From Aradus depressus (lineage: Eukaryota; Arthropoda; Insecta; Hemiptera; Aradidae), in NCBI GenBank assembly GCA_963662175.1, contig OY759222.1, positions 2,462,713 through 2,526,712 of the forward strand: 64,000 nucleotides of DNA, given 5' to 3'. Below are positions 50,570-62,340 of this stretch, one piece after another. The stretch's first letter is position 1. Each line of letters starts with the position of its first letter. The notes beneath the pieces are model-generated. The model saw only the letters and a program-made list of their open reading frames with translations. It did not search any database and was not told the DNA's origin. The translations under genes and the position numbers were made by a program.

Positions 50570-51299
50570 TCTCGGACGCTCCAGCTGCCCACAGCCCGGT
50601 ATAGTCCGCTCGACACCAGCGTGACGTCGACATGGGACACTCCATTGGAACCGTGGAATGTGGGCGGAGAAAGTGGGTCATTGACTATGCACAGGTCATG
50701 GCGGGCGATCGAATCCAATAGCCTGTCGCCTCGGCGGTCGGTGCGAACCGATCCCCAGGAGACTGACCAGGAGTTGACGTCAGCCAGAACTATGACATTG
50801 CGTCCTGAGAGGGAGTCCAGTACTAGGTCCAGGTGGCCCAGCTGTCGTTCTATGTTCTCAGACGGCGGGAAGTATCCGCTGATCACGTAGCAGCTTGCGT
50901 TGGCGTGCCTGATACAGGCCACAACTATATGGCTGGTGGAGAGATGGTGGAGCGCCATCACATCCACCTGGGGGCCGGTCACGACGATTGCGGCCATTGG
51001 CCGTTCGTCGCTACGTGCGCCAGTAATAATTTTGTGGCCAGTACCTAGGCCTGCCACGCTGCCTCTAACGCAGTAGGGTTCCTGGAGAGCTAGCACCTGG
51101 ACGCCCTCCGATGACACTAGTTGACGCACCTCATCAGCCACAATCCTGCGCCTATTCATGTTGTGCTGCCACAAACGGAGGCCCCCGCGCATCCTATTCG
51201 CCATAATCAGTGCGTGAGGCCAAAGACTCTAACGCACGGATATATGACGGGCAGGTCTCGCTGTCCGCCTGGTACTACACTTCGGCGGCTTAGACTTAT
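50570..51299 (-). pseudogene. R1-type fragment: ORF1 end and ORF2 endonuclease (right copy)
   Basis: Minus-strand twin of 48,046-48,775: endonuclease start at 51,204, same residues, same truncation after SWSVRE. The 226-residue open frames of both copies are identical, including the ~10 non-R1 residues at the end. Confidence 0.85.
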
Positions 51300-51944
51300 T
51301 CGGACAACTGGCCTGTTGATCAATAATTTTCGTTAAACTTTCTTTTGTTTCCTGAAGTGATTTACTTATTTCGTCTTTAGTTTCCTGGTTTAAGTTAATT
51401 AACTGCGTATGATTTATATTAATTAATTGAGTGAACTTTTCATTACTTTTTTCCTGATTTAAACTTAATTGAGTAAATTTTTATTTGTGTCCTGACTCGA
51501 CTGGTATATTTTTTCCATCATTTGGGCAAACATTTGCGCTAAATATGAATTATCACTATTCTCTCTATTTTTCGTTTTAGAATGACTTGGAGTAGACGTA
51601 ATTCCCACCATATTCAGGTACATAGTTGAGTCACCCCCACTATAGTCTGTCTCCTCATCGCAATAGTGTACATGCATTCCACTATCATAATTTTCGGAAG
51701 GTCTATCTCTATGTTTTAATATTGGTTTCCTTTTTTTTTCGGATCGATAACTGTAATCACTTTCGGGACTTCTCTCGCTAGTAATTTGTACACTATTCAG
51801 GTCGGCTGTCTCCCCAGACTCGATATCTGCATTATTTTCCCGCTGACAAATCTCGGTTGGACTATTATTAATATCGGCTGGGAGCTCTGTATTGCCGTCT
51901 TGAATTACTCCCCCCACCACATTCTCAGGTTGCAAATCGGCCAT
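51300..51944 (-). pseudogene. Gag-like coiled-coil frame, frameshifted (right copy)
   Basis: Minus-strand twin of 47,401-48,045, with the same stop (51,465) and the same fusion to R1-type ORF1. It differs in its upstream context: the LTR end and primer-binding site present on the left are missing here. Confidence 0.6.
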
Positions 51945-52047
51945 TTTGAACAATTATTTTAATTAAATTTAATAACTTTTATTCGCTTCTCTGTTATTAT
52001 TTATCACCTTCCTTACCTGCGTGTGCAACTTATCAAAAAAAATTAAA

Positions 52048-52200
52048 CCGCTGATCGTCGCAGATGGTCGGCAGCGGTCACTCCCAGCCTACCACAGCAT
52101 CATATATTTTGTATTTTTAATTATTTAATTTAATATTTTTATTTTGTAAATAAATTTGTTAGGCCTCCCTTTTTCCCCGACGATTCGGCGATGGTGTCGT
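52048..52200 (+). mobile_element. R1-type 3' UTR fragment
   Basis: It carries the hairpin core (52,048-52,087), the AT-rich stretch, then ttaggcctccctttttccccgacgattcggcgatggtgtcgtgg in the same order as the minus-strand copy at 5941-6125. It stops before the final CCACC and A tail and runs into G-rich repeats. Confidence 0.75.
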
Positions 52201-52280
52201 GGGAAGGGGGGGAGGGGGGATCAGGGAAGGGTGGGAGGGGGATCAGGGAAAAGGGGAGGGGGGATCAAGGAAGGGGACTC
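52201..52280. repeat. G-rich short repeat
   Basis: Irregular repeats of 'ggggggatcagggaagg' type occur about four times. No coding potential. Confidence 0.7.
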
Positions 52281-52288
52281 CACTAAAA

Positions 52289-52476
52289 TACCCTAATAAC
52301 TGCCGATGTAAAGAAAATATTGACACAAAATTTAGTATGAGGATTCAGAAGTCAATGTGTGACGAAAATTGAGTTTTAACCAAAATGGCGCCTAAATAGG
52401 GGCCCTAAATAGGGGCCCTAAATCCTCATACTGTATTTTGTGTCGATAGATTCATTACATCGGCAGTTATTAGGGT
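52289..52476. repeat. Fold-back repeat, ~57-bp arms
   Basis: The left arm 52,289-52,345 (taccctaataactgccgatg...) is complementary to 52,421-52,476 (...catcggcagttattagggt) with several mismatches. Between them 'aaataggggccct' occurs twice. A third partial copy follows at 52,575-52,620 (gtgtcgatacattcattttatcggg). Non-coding; MITE-like, but no target duplication was seen. Confidence 0.6.
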
Positions 52477-52784
52477 TTTTGATTTGAGCCCCTCCCCTGT
52501 ACTCCCCCTGCCCTTCAGCCGATTTGCTGAAAATGAATAATTAGTGATGTCCTTATGGGGTTTTGAATTCACATATGAAATTTTGTGTCGATACATTCAT
52601 TTTATCGGGAGTTATCGGGTTCACAGACACAGACATACACACACACAGCAGACAGACTTTTTTTTTTATATGTAAAATGAAGAGGTCGGAAAACACCAAT
52701 TCCGTTGAAAACCCCGTATCAAATTTTTAAACGATTACTATACTTTCCCCTACACTTCAAATAGCTGGGCAAGTAACAATATAT

Positions 52785-53482
52785 TGTTGGTTTTTCTGGC
52801 ATTTCTTCCAGAGGTGTTTTCTTTTTTCTGACAATATTTTTGGACACTTACACGTCCCTTCTTCTGGTCACTATGAACATTCTACTCGTGGGGACCCTCC
52901 TTTTTATAGCCAAAACCTTGACTGTGGCGGTCTCTCTCTCTCGCTTCTAAGAACTAATTGTTAAAAAAGTCCAAGGTAGTTCACTGATTGGTCCACCCAC
53001 CAGCCAATCATAATTCTGGAATCCATCTCTGATGGTATCCCTCGACCGTGGCACCCTCTGTTCACCTACAAATAATGGCGGCCATGCGGTTTCTCATTGA
53101 TTTTTGTGATTGATTCCCCCAAGAACCAATCCCAATTACGTGGGGCAAACAGGAAGAAAGGTCTCTACGCGATTGGCAGAACACTTGATGAATGTTAAAC
53201 ACAACCGGACACAAATATCAGCCGTGGCCAAGCACGCGAGTGAATGTGGACATCAGATCCTGTTTGACCAAGCGAGAATCCTGGCAGTGGAATCAAACTG
53301 GGGAAGAAGACTCCCCCGAGAGAGAGAGACCGCCACAGTCAAGGTTTTGGCTATAAAAAGGAGGGTCCCCACGAGTAGAATGTTCATAGTGACCAGAAGA
53401 AGGGACGTGTAAGTGTCCAGAAATATTGTCAGAAAAAAGAAAACACCTCTGGAAGAAATGCCGGAAAAACCAACAATTCAAT
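52785..53482 (+). mobile_element. Penelope-like element fragment with inverted terminal repeats
   Basis: About 165 bp at 52,785-52,950 is repeated in reverse at 53,317-53,482 (ttgttggtttttctggca / ...ccaacaa; ttctggtcactatgaac; ggctataaaaaggagggtc). Inverted or direct pseudo-LTRs are known for Penelope-like elements. Between them lies a GIY-YIG endonuclease frame, the defining C-terminal domain of the group. The RT is absent, so the copy is strongly truncated. It is found only in the right half of palindrome 2. Confidence 0.7.
53110..53412 (+). pseudogene. GIY-YIG endonuclease domain (Penelope-like), partial
   Basis: NPNYVGQTGRKVSTRLAEHL followed by ISAVAKHASECGHQILFDQA, RILAVESNWGRRLPRE matches the layout of the domain: YVG motif, the Arg of the T-R--EH segment, H-----GH, then the Glu in ILA-E-. 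The first half of the motif (the GI/V-Y strand) and everything upstream are missing, and there is no natural start codon. Such domains nick target DNA for Penelope-like retrotransposition. The frame's end lies inside the terminal repeat. Confidence 0.75.
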
Positions 53483-53564
53483 ATCCCAGAGAAGTTTAAG
53501 AAACTCATTAACAATAAATATTCAAACTAAACCCTATTTTTTCTCTTTAATCAAGGGCAGACAC

Positions 53565-54145
53565 TAAAGATTGTTTCTTTCAGGAAATGCAGTAATGAAA
53601 TGATCTGTCTATCACTATGCGAGGAGGTTTGTGATAAATTCAAGAATTCCTCAATTCCCATCGAGCCATGAGGCTGTCTACAAGTGAGAATCGATGAAGT
53701 TTATCCTGATTCCAAGAACATCGAAAAATCAATAATAGTATTGAATAACAATCCGAGTTTTTATAAAAAACCTGTTTCTGATAGCAAATCGAAGAGTCCA
53801 ATATCATGGATTCTAAGTTCCATAAAAAATTTCTTAATTTCTTAGTTTCATTAATTGAGAAATTAAAAAATCTTTTATTTAAACTTTCATTCCATACACA
53901 CTCATGATGTAATTGTAATGATTTCACTTTTTCTTTTAGGATTAGTTAATTATTTAAGATTTTTCTAAAATAATTGAAGAAAATACATAAGTTTATAATT
54001 AAATCATAAATAAATCAAATCGTTAAATCACTGAATGAGTGATGAGTATCAGCAGCGAAAACAGTAAAAAAATAAAACATTTTATAATAGAAAATAACGC
54101 AATTAACCATAATATCCTAAATACAACTGGAAGTTATATTGTAAG
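53565..54145 (+). pseudogene. Diverged copy of the possible exon unit of 19.74-20.33 kb
   Basis: The acceptor-like 'attgtttctttcag' ends at 53,582. One frame then reads KCSNEMICLSLCEEVCDKF, a stop, and VRIDEVYPDSKNIEKSIIV, parallel to GVKILHVYPDSKGIDKDLIW at 19.9 kb. Similar non-coding sequence follows (cttttcttttag, aataaaacat, aactggaagttat). The internal stop suggests it is dead. Confidence 0.4.
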
Positions 54146-54415
54146 TTATAGTTTAGTATTAGTATAATATTGGTAATTAGTTTAGTATTAGTATAATATT
54201 GGTAATTAGTTTAGTATTGGTATAATATTGGTAACAGTGTTTTATTGATGTATTTCTTGAAGCTCCGATCAGAAATTAATGATCTTAATGTTTTCTTCAA
54301 TTATAAAATATATTCACGTCTGTAATAATAATAATTATTATTTAAATTACAATATTTAAACAAATATATTTGGTCTTTTTTTTTTATTATCCTTTTTATT
54401 TTTAATATTTACATT

Positions 54416-54460
<45 letters not shown>

Positions 54461-54567
54461 TTATTTATTTAGATATATAAAGATTATATTATATCCTGGG
54501 CTTACAATAGAAATGATGCACTCAGTCATGACTTTTTATCTATTTTATTTTTTTTAAATAAAATCGT
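54146..54567. other. AT-rich DNA with short repeats
   Basis: A ~29-bp unit 'gtttagtattagtataatattggtaatta' is repeated three times (54,150-54,235), and TA/TTTA microsatellites lie at 54,410-54,475. No gene. Confidence 0.6.
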
Positions 54568-56505
54568 TTTTGAATGAGTAAAACATGTAAAAAAAAATCA
54601 TTCCCAAGAATATACATTTTCACCTAAAGTAATTGGTCACAAAAATAATTTGTAACACAATTAAGAAAGGGTTTGAATATTAAAATTTTCCATAACTCAA
54701 AACCAGTTTTTCAGAATTACGATGTAGGTTTAGGTTTAGGTTTTATGACTCATGCCCGGGCTTTAACTACGAGGTCATATCGCCTACTACCAGAGCATTC
54801 TTTCGTCACTCTGGTGGACATGAGCCCCACTCTACTGTGGGAGCCCTAATTTTGCCTACCCTAAATTTTTATTTACCTAGGGTGGGGTCTTTAACGAGTA
54901 CCTGACATCGTACAGCCTCGGGACCATCGCTTAATATCCCATCCGAAGGACGGCATGCTTCTCGCCTGGTTTCTAATAAGCGTTGTTGACCGCAAGAGAC
55001 GTGGACCGAGGTGCTGGGCAGGAGGGAGAGGAAGAAGAGGACAGCGACATCCGCCTTCCAAGCAGCCCCACCAGCGCAACCTGCAGCTGGCAGGAAGTTC
55101 CTGCTGAAGGAGCTGTTGGAGAAGGCGAAGAACCCAGCCGCTGGGGGCCCGACCAAACCTAAAACCTTTGTGGCGGTGGTTGTCCCCATCCAGGGGTCCG
55201 ACAAGGATTCCTTGGAAACAGCGTTAGATAAGCTGACCCCGAGTGAACTCGGGATCAACGTCAGGTCCTGCTGACCCGCCAGGAGAGGGGGAATCCTTGT
55301 GGAGGTCTCCACCGCCGACGAGCTGGAGGTGCTGGCGACCAGCGTGAGGCTCCAGGAGGCGGGCCTGAAAGCGCAGGCGCTTCCTAAAAGGAGCCCGCGC
55401 CTGATCGTCTAGGGCGTGCCCTCTGGTTGGTCGGAGGGGGATTTCTCCGGGAGGTTCCGGGCTCAGTACCCCGGCTTGGAGTCTCCCAGGCTTGTATAAG
55501 AGTGGCCCTAGGGGCGGATCGCCCGAGAACTGGGTAGTCGAAGCGACTGCAGCAACCAGAGGAGCCCTCATCATCTCCGGGAGGATGACTCTAGGGCGCA
55601 GGCTAAAAGCGGTCTCCCCCAGAGATGGTGGATTGTACGCCAGATCTTTGGAGGAGGCCGCTGGAATGTACCTGAAAGAGGTCTTCCCGGCGGATAACCC
55701 GGAGGAAGATACACCCAGCCAGCATGACATCAGGTTTGCATCTCGTGCGCTGCCGTATACGGGGGATGCGCCTGATTGGGAGGGATGTGATCGATTTGGA
55801 TTTGGCGGTTGGGAAGCAGAAGAGTGATGGCGCCCCTGGGAGTGATCTCATAGACGCAGCCATAATCAAGAAAGCTTTCCCGGTCATCAGGCCAGATCTG
55901 ATGCACCTGTACAATGCCTGCTTGAGGCAGGGCCACTTCCCGAGAGCATGGAAACGGGCCATTGTTTGCACGTTTCTCAAGTCTGGGGAGAGGGACCTTG
56001 CCTTGGTAAGGAGTTATAGACCAATCAGCCTATTTCCCGTGCTCGGTAAGGTTCTGGAGACTCTCTTCCTCAACGGAATTCGCGCCCAAGTTCTTGCCTA
56101 CGTGTCCCATCGGCAATACTGTTGCCTGAGGGGTAGGTCTACTGAGGACGCCTTGAGGAGGCTAAGGGGAGGATGTGGAGGAGGATAGGGGCAAATATGC
56201 ACTCTATGTCTTCTTCGACATCGCAGCGGCCTTCGATAGCGCCTGGTGGCCTGCGATTCTCACGCCGATGGGACCACCTAGAAATCTATTTGGGCTGAAT
56301 TCCAGCTTCCTCTATGAGCCTTCAGCAACCATGAGCCAGCGCTATGCCAGCGCTATGCCAGCACTACTGCGGAGGTCACCAGCCTACGTCGGCGACCTCG
56401 TGGTCGCGGTGCACGCAGATAGTCGCGCTGCTCTGACCCAACGCGCAGAAATCGCCATTGAACACATTGACAGCTGGTGCTGCGCCAACAAACTCGCCCT
56501 CTCAC
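54568..56505. repeat. Palindrome 2, outer arm, right copy
   Basis: Inverted twin of 44,973-46,899, with an extra 11-bp tandem duplication near 56,350 (agcgctatgcc twice). Here the R1-type element continues beyond the arm to its own 3' end. Confidence 0.9.
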
Positions 56506-57429
56506 CCGGCAGGACGTTGGCCATGCTAATGAGAGGGAGGCATCCTCTGGTCATAAGATACCATGGGCTGCGCGTTGAGTGCCCGGCAACGGTTACGTAC
56601 CTAGGAGTGCGAATTGGGCCGGGTCTGAACGTCACACCCCACGCTGTTGCCATTAAAGAGAGGACTATAGCCATTTTCAACGCTCTGAGCTGCCTAGCCC
56701 GAGCAACATGAGGCCTCGGCTACTCCCCGTGTAGAGCAATCTACACCGGGGTGTTCGAGGCTGTTGCGAGGTACGCGGCTGCGGGATAGTGGCATCGGCC
56801 TACGAAACGGCAGTGGGTTATTCTCGTCCAGGTACAGAGAGCAGCCCTGTTAAGGGTCGTCCCCTCGTACCACTGCAGACGCAATCTGCCACTTGGAGGG
56901 GATACCGACGAGCCTTAGCGACTAGCCCTGGAGGATGAACTACACGGAAAGTCCAGACCAGAGCGTTGTAAGGACATAGTCCAAGAGTGGACAGTAGATA
57001 AATGGCAGCGGCGATGGTCATCAGACGGCCGAACGACCTGGGCTTACTTTCCAAACGTCCGGGCAAGACTTGAATCTGTTTGGGTAAAACCAGACCACTG
57101 GACGTCCCAGATACTATCGGGTCACGGGGATTTCAACTCCAAGCTCTTTTTTTTCAAGAAGAAGGACAGCCCGAACTGCTCGTGCGGCGGCGTCGAGACT
57201 GCAGAACACGTAGTTCTCGAATGTCCGCTGTACGTCGGGCCTAGGGTGGAGTTGATACGCCGGACAGGATCGTACCTGGGACTGAACCCGCGGAAGCTGA
57301 TGAGTGAGGCTGACTACCCAGAGTTCGGTCGATTCGTCGCCTCCTGGCGGAAGGCAAAGAAGGCAGTTTAGCGTGGTTCGACAATTAGAAAAATTAATAA
57401 TCTAACCTTTTCCAAAAAAAAAAAAAAAA
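54985..57429 (+). mobile_element. R1-type element remnant with 3' end and poly-A (right copy)
   Basis: It begins within ORF1 (ETWTEVLGRRERKKRT), has the same ORF1-to-ORF2 internal deletion as the left copy at ~55,590, loses RT motif B and part of C (from SATMSQRYAS directly to AYVGDLVVAVHADSRAAL), and then runs through the thumb and C-terminal region to TAG at 57,369 and an A tail (57,414-57,429). The C-terminal finger NCSCGGVETAEHVVLECPLY is intact. YVDD is replaced by YVGD. Frameshifts and stops occur throughout ORF2 (for example in-frame TGA at 56,709). Confidence 0.88.
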
Positions 57430-57537
57430 CTTTTCATTTAGCATTAGTAAACGTTTTTTTTTATATCAACTTGAAATTATATTCTATAAGTGATCACTGT
57501 GATTAGTTCAACCAAGTTATGTAAATAAAGAATAAAA

Positions 57538-59228
57538 ATGACTCGCCTGCGTGATCTCGCAGGGCCGTCCTCTCTCGTACCTGGAGTGGCCCAGCCTGAG
57601 ACCCTTACCCCGACATTAACCAGTGTCCCCCTATCGTTGGACAGAAGGCACAGCCTCCCCGAGATAAGAAACAGCGGGGGAGGGAGCTCAGCGAGGTCCA
57701 ACCCGCAGCTCACAGCCCGCACTCCCGAGATTAAAACAGAACCGAAATCAATAAAATCAGGCAAGAAACGGGTGAGGCTTTCACCCGGAACCGATTCAGA
57801 CGACCCTCCCTCCACGCCCACAGCGAAGGCTCACAACTTGCACCAAATAGTTGTTTCGGCGCTTATCCAGGCCAAGGTGGCCAAGGCCGCTCAAGCAACT
57901 ATTACCCATGCAGTGCGGCGACTTCAAGAATTGTTGGCCGAAGTGACAGGCAGATGTGCCGTTGCCGAAGCCAGAGAGTCCACCGCCCATGCCATCATAA
58001 AGAAGCTGAGTCCCGATGACATAGCGGATGCCATGGTCTGGAAATTGGGTGAAGCTAATTGGCCAGGAGCGTCGCAGACACCGCGAGGCCCAGAAGGACG
58101 CTTTTTTCCACAAGCCTCTAACACATCCGCCTCAGACACAGTTTCGAGAGCGGAAGCTACCGCCCCTCCCCCCCCTGCACCTAGTACAGGAGCGGGCGGG
58201 GAGAGGACCACGGCCCACCCCTCCAAGGCGCCCCCCAAGGCCCCCACCACCCCCTCCGTGGGCAGCCGAAGGATGAAGATGGACGGAGTCCCCCTCCCTC
58301 TCCCGCCCCCTCCACCCCTCACCGAGTATCCGATGGCAACGGCATGGACCACTGTGACGAAGAGGAAGCGGCAGAAGAGGTTGTCGACTCCAGCAACTCC
58401 ACCTGCAGCCCCGCAGCCCCTACCCAGGACGGCGCCCCACCAGAGGACGAAAGCGGACGTCGTCAGCCGGCTGATGAAGGAGCTGACAGCCGAGGGAAGG
58501 GTCCGCCCAGCCGCCAGCTACAGGGCTGTCGTCAACTTTCAGCAGGAGAATGACGGCTGGAGGTTGGAGGCGGCCCTGGAGCTGGTGGACCCGAGTGACC
58601 TCGGGATCACGGTGACTTCTGCCAAACCCGCCAGGAGAGGGGGCTCCTCCTTCAGGTGTCCACCCCGGCCGAGCTGGAGTCCCTGTTGGGCGCTCCGGCT
58701 CTTCAGGCAGCGGGCCTGCGGGCCGAGGCGCTCAACAGAAGAAGACCCAGGATCGTCCTTTTTGACGTCCCAGCCAGCTGGTCGGGGGAGGACCTCCAAA
58801 CTGTGAACCCACTGTACAAGGGGATCACCCCAGTTTACAGGAAATGCCCCCCCAAGGGCGGCCCGACCATAAACTGGGTAGCAGAAGCCCCGTCTGACGT
58901 GCGGAGAGAGCTCGTCTCTGCAGGGACCATCACACTAGGTAAGTGGTATCCATGTAGGGTCGGGGACTGTTTGGATGTCACACGGTGCAATAAGTGCCAA
59001 GGCTTCGGTCACATCGCCAAGTACTGCAAGGCGAAGGAGAGGTGCGCGTGGTGCTCAGTGGAGAACCACAGCGACACCGCGTGCCCGAACAGAAAAACTA
59101 AGCCGCCGAAATGTTGCAATTGCAGCACAGGAAAGTCCGCCGCAAATCACGGTGCAAACAGTGATACTTGCCCGACATATATCCGGGCGATAGAGGCCCT
59201 GGTCGCTCGCACGGACTATGGCCGGTAG
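57538..59228 (+). pseudogene. R1-type ORF1 with one frameshift
   Basis: It opens with MTRLRDLAGPSSLVPG at 57,538. A Pro/Ser-rich N-terminus is followed by the AQATITHAVRRLQELLAEVTGR module also found in the 9.3-kb copy, a basic KKRKRQKR patch near 58,360, and LVDPSDLGITVTSAKPARRGG. A one-base loss in the G-run at ~58,637-58,643 then shifts the frame; the remainder continues from about 58,656 with knuckles CNKCQGFGHIAKYC, CAWCSVENHSDTAC and a third. A short deletion is also present near 58,800. The frame ends at TAG 59,228. Confidence 0.85.
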
Positions 59229-62200
59229 GCAGCGGGACGGTCTTCATGTGTGGCAACACAACATGAATAGGCGCAGAGTCGTGGCTGCGGAAGTACGGCA
59301 CATGGTATCCCAGGAGAACATCCAGATTCTTGCTCTCCAGGAGCCGTATTGCGTTAGAGGCTCCGTGGCTGGCCTAGGCACCGGCCACAGGATTATGGTG
59401 GGTGCAAGGGACAACCAGCGGCCTATGGCCGCACTGGTTGTGACTGACCCCCAGGTGGACGTGATGGCACTCCACCATCTGACCACCAGCCATATGGTAG
59501 TGGCCTGTGTCAGGCATGCAAACGTGAGCTGCTATGTCATCAGCGGGTACTTTCCGCCTTCTGAGGACATAGAACGACAATTAGGCCACTTGGACCATAT
59601 AGTTGATGAACTCGAGGGGGGCAACGTGATCATCTTGGCGGATGTTAACTCCTGGTCAGTCGCCTGGGGATCGGCTCGCACCGATCGCCGGGGTGGCAGG
59701 TTAGTGGATGTGATAGCCCGCCATGATCTTCGCATTGTCAACGACCCGGACTCCCCGCCCACATTTCGTGGTGCAATGGGAGAATCCCATATAGATGTCA
59801 CACTTGTGTCCGGAGGACTAGGCCAGGCCGTGGGAGGATGGCGTGTCAGAGAAGTCACATCTAGCGACCATTGCGTCATAGATGTTCAGCTCTTTGACCC
59901 GGGTCTTCCAGCGGTCAGGCCTAGAGACCCGCGCTTTGCTACACGCAAGGCCATCTCGGACGCCTTTGTGACCGCCGTTGCTACCTACTCCTGTGACGAG
60001 GATTGGGAAGGCCTCGGGAGCTTTGACCGTGTTGACCAGATCGAGGAGGGAGTCGAACAGCTCGGAAGTATATTACTCCGAGCTGCCGATGAAACCATCC
60101 CCAGGAAGGTGAACAGGCTCAAAAAGGTTCCCTGGTGGAGTGAGGAGCTTACCCTCGCTAAGAGGGTTGTATACCGCGCCAGGCGTAGGTACCAACGGTG
60201 CGGGAACCCGCTTCTGAAGGTGTTAAGGCGGGAAGAGTACCGACAACTGAATAATGCCTACAACCGAAGCATCGCCACTGCGAAGAAGGTAAGTTGGAGG
60301 AAGTTCATAGAGGAGCAGAGTGTCAGAAACCCGTGGGGGATCCCTTACCGGGTCGCCACCTGGAGGCTGAGGCCGGTCGCCCCGGTGGCCTCCATCAGGG
60401 ACGGGGATGTTTACGCCTTGTCCCTGGAGGAGGCAGGAAGGATGTACCTGGGGGTGGCCTTTCCGGCGGACGACCCGATGGAGGATACCCCCGCTCAGGT
60501 AATTATAAGAGAGACTTCCCGTGCCCTGCCGGATACAGAGGACGCCCCGGACTGGGATGAATTAGATCTAAGCTTGGCGGTAGGGAGGCAGAGGAATGGC
60601 GGCGCCCCTGGGATAGATCTCATAGACGCCGCCATGATCAAGAAGGCATTCCCGGCTATAAAGGCGGATCTCCTTCATCTGGTCAACTGCTGCTTAAGGA
60701 CATACCACTTCCCGAGTGCTTGGAAACAGGCACTTGTGTGCACGTTTGTCAAGCCTGGGGACAGGGACCTCTCCTTGGCGGGTAGCTACAGACCGATCAG
60801 CCTACTCCCAGTCTCCGGCAAGGTGTTGGAGACTCTGATCCTGTCAGGAATTCGGGCCCGGGTACAGGCCTTTGTTTCGCACAGACAATTCGGATGCATG
60901 AGAAGCAGATCCACTGAGGATGCGTTGAGAATGCTAAGGGCGGATGTCGAGGAGGTCAGAGGGAAATACTCTCTCTGCATCTTCTTCGATGTTGCCGCGG
61001 CCTTCGACTGCGCCTGGTGGCCTGCCATTCTCTCGCGACTACGGTCTGTGGGAATACCTAGGAACCTATTCGGGCTCATCTCCAGCTTCCTCAGCGGGCG
61101 CTCTGCGACGGTGAGACAGCAATTCACCAGCACTACAGTGAACATCACCAGAGGGTGTCCCCAGGGCTCGGTCCTCGGACCAACACTCTGGAACATACTC
61201 TTTGATGGACTGCTTCGTGACCTTGAGACTCGTGGACACAGGGCAATAGCCTATGTTGACGACCTAGTGGTCACGGTGCACGCTGACAGTCGTGCCACTC
61301 TGACTGCCCGAGCCCAAGCCGCGATCGACTCTACTGACACTTGGTGCCGACTGAACAAGTTAACCCTCTCTCCCAGCAAGACAGCGGCTATGCTGATGAG
61401 AGGAAAAACTGACGCCCGCCACCCCCTGGTTCTTGCAGTACACGACCGACGCGTTGAATTTCCGGCCGTGATCGCGTACCTGGGTGTGGGGATTGGGCCG
61501 GGATTCAACGTCACGCCCCACGCTGTTGCCATCAAGGATAGGACAACAGTTACCTTTAACGCTCTGAGCTATCTAGCCCGAGCGACGTGGGGTCTCGGCT
61601 ACTTCTCGTGTAAAACTATTTACACCGGGGTTTTCGAGGCAGTAGCAAGGTACGCTGCTGCCGGATGGTGGGTTCACCCCACCAAGCGACGGCGTACGTT
61701 GCTACTTCAAGCTCAAAGAGCAGCCCTCCTCAGGATTACCAAAGTCTACCGTACTGTCTCCACGGCTGCGCTGCAGGTGCTGGCGGGGGCCCCACCCATA
61801 GACCTTGTCTTGGATGGGGCCGTCGCCTTGTACTTCTGTAGACGCGGCTTACCAATAGAGGCAGATACGGACATGGCCTTGCGTCAAGCCCTGGAAAGGG
61901 AGATGCAAGGACGGGCGAGACCAGAGCGCCTGAGGGGCATTGTCCAGGAATGGATCGTAGAAAGATGGCAACAGCGTTGGGCGCGATCGACAGATGGTCG
62001 TACAACCTTCACCTATTTCCCAGACGTCCAGACGCGCCTTGACTCTCCGTGCGTGCAACCAGACCATTGGACGTAACAGATGCTATCAGGTCACGGCGAC
62101 TTCAGCGCCAAGCTCTTCTTCTTAAAGAAGAAGAACAGCCCTGCCTGCTTGTGTGGCGGCGTCGAGACTGCGGAACACGTAGTTCTCGAATGCCCGCTAT

Positions 62201-62340
62201 ACGACGTGCCCAGGGCGGCGCTGATTCGCCAGACAGGATCGTACCTGGGACTGGACCTGCCGGGACTGATGACAGAGGCTGGCTACCTGGCTTTTGGTCG
62301 GTTCGTCTCCTCCTGGCGGAGAATTAAGAAAGCCTACTAA
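59218..62340 (+). pseudogene. R1-type ORF2 (endonuclease/RT) with one premature stop
   Basis: The start ATG at 59,218 overlaps the ORF1 stop by 11 nt. The endonuclease is complete (VWQHNMNRRR, LALQEPYC, ILADVNSWSVAWGS, SHIDVTLVS, SSDHCVIDV). The RT is complete (FFDVAAAFDCAWW, GCPQGSVLGPTLWN, AYVDDLVV). TAA at 62,074-62,076 (after PDHWT) cuts the last 87 residues, which include the finger CLCGGVETAEHVVLECPLY at ~62,148-62,205. The rest stays in frame to TAA 62,338-62,340. Total frame length is 1,041 codons, nearly the same as the intact copy at 10.8 kb, so this is a recently inactivated element. Confidence 0.9.

Larger units (their letters stand above)
50218..52047. repeat. Palindrome 2, inner arm, right copy (1,830 bp)
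   Basis: Inverted twin of 47,298-49,127. The arm stops at ...aaaaaaaattaaa, exactly where a different sequence (R1-type 3' end) begins. Confidence 0.92.
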
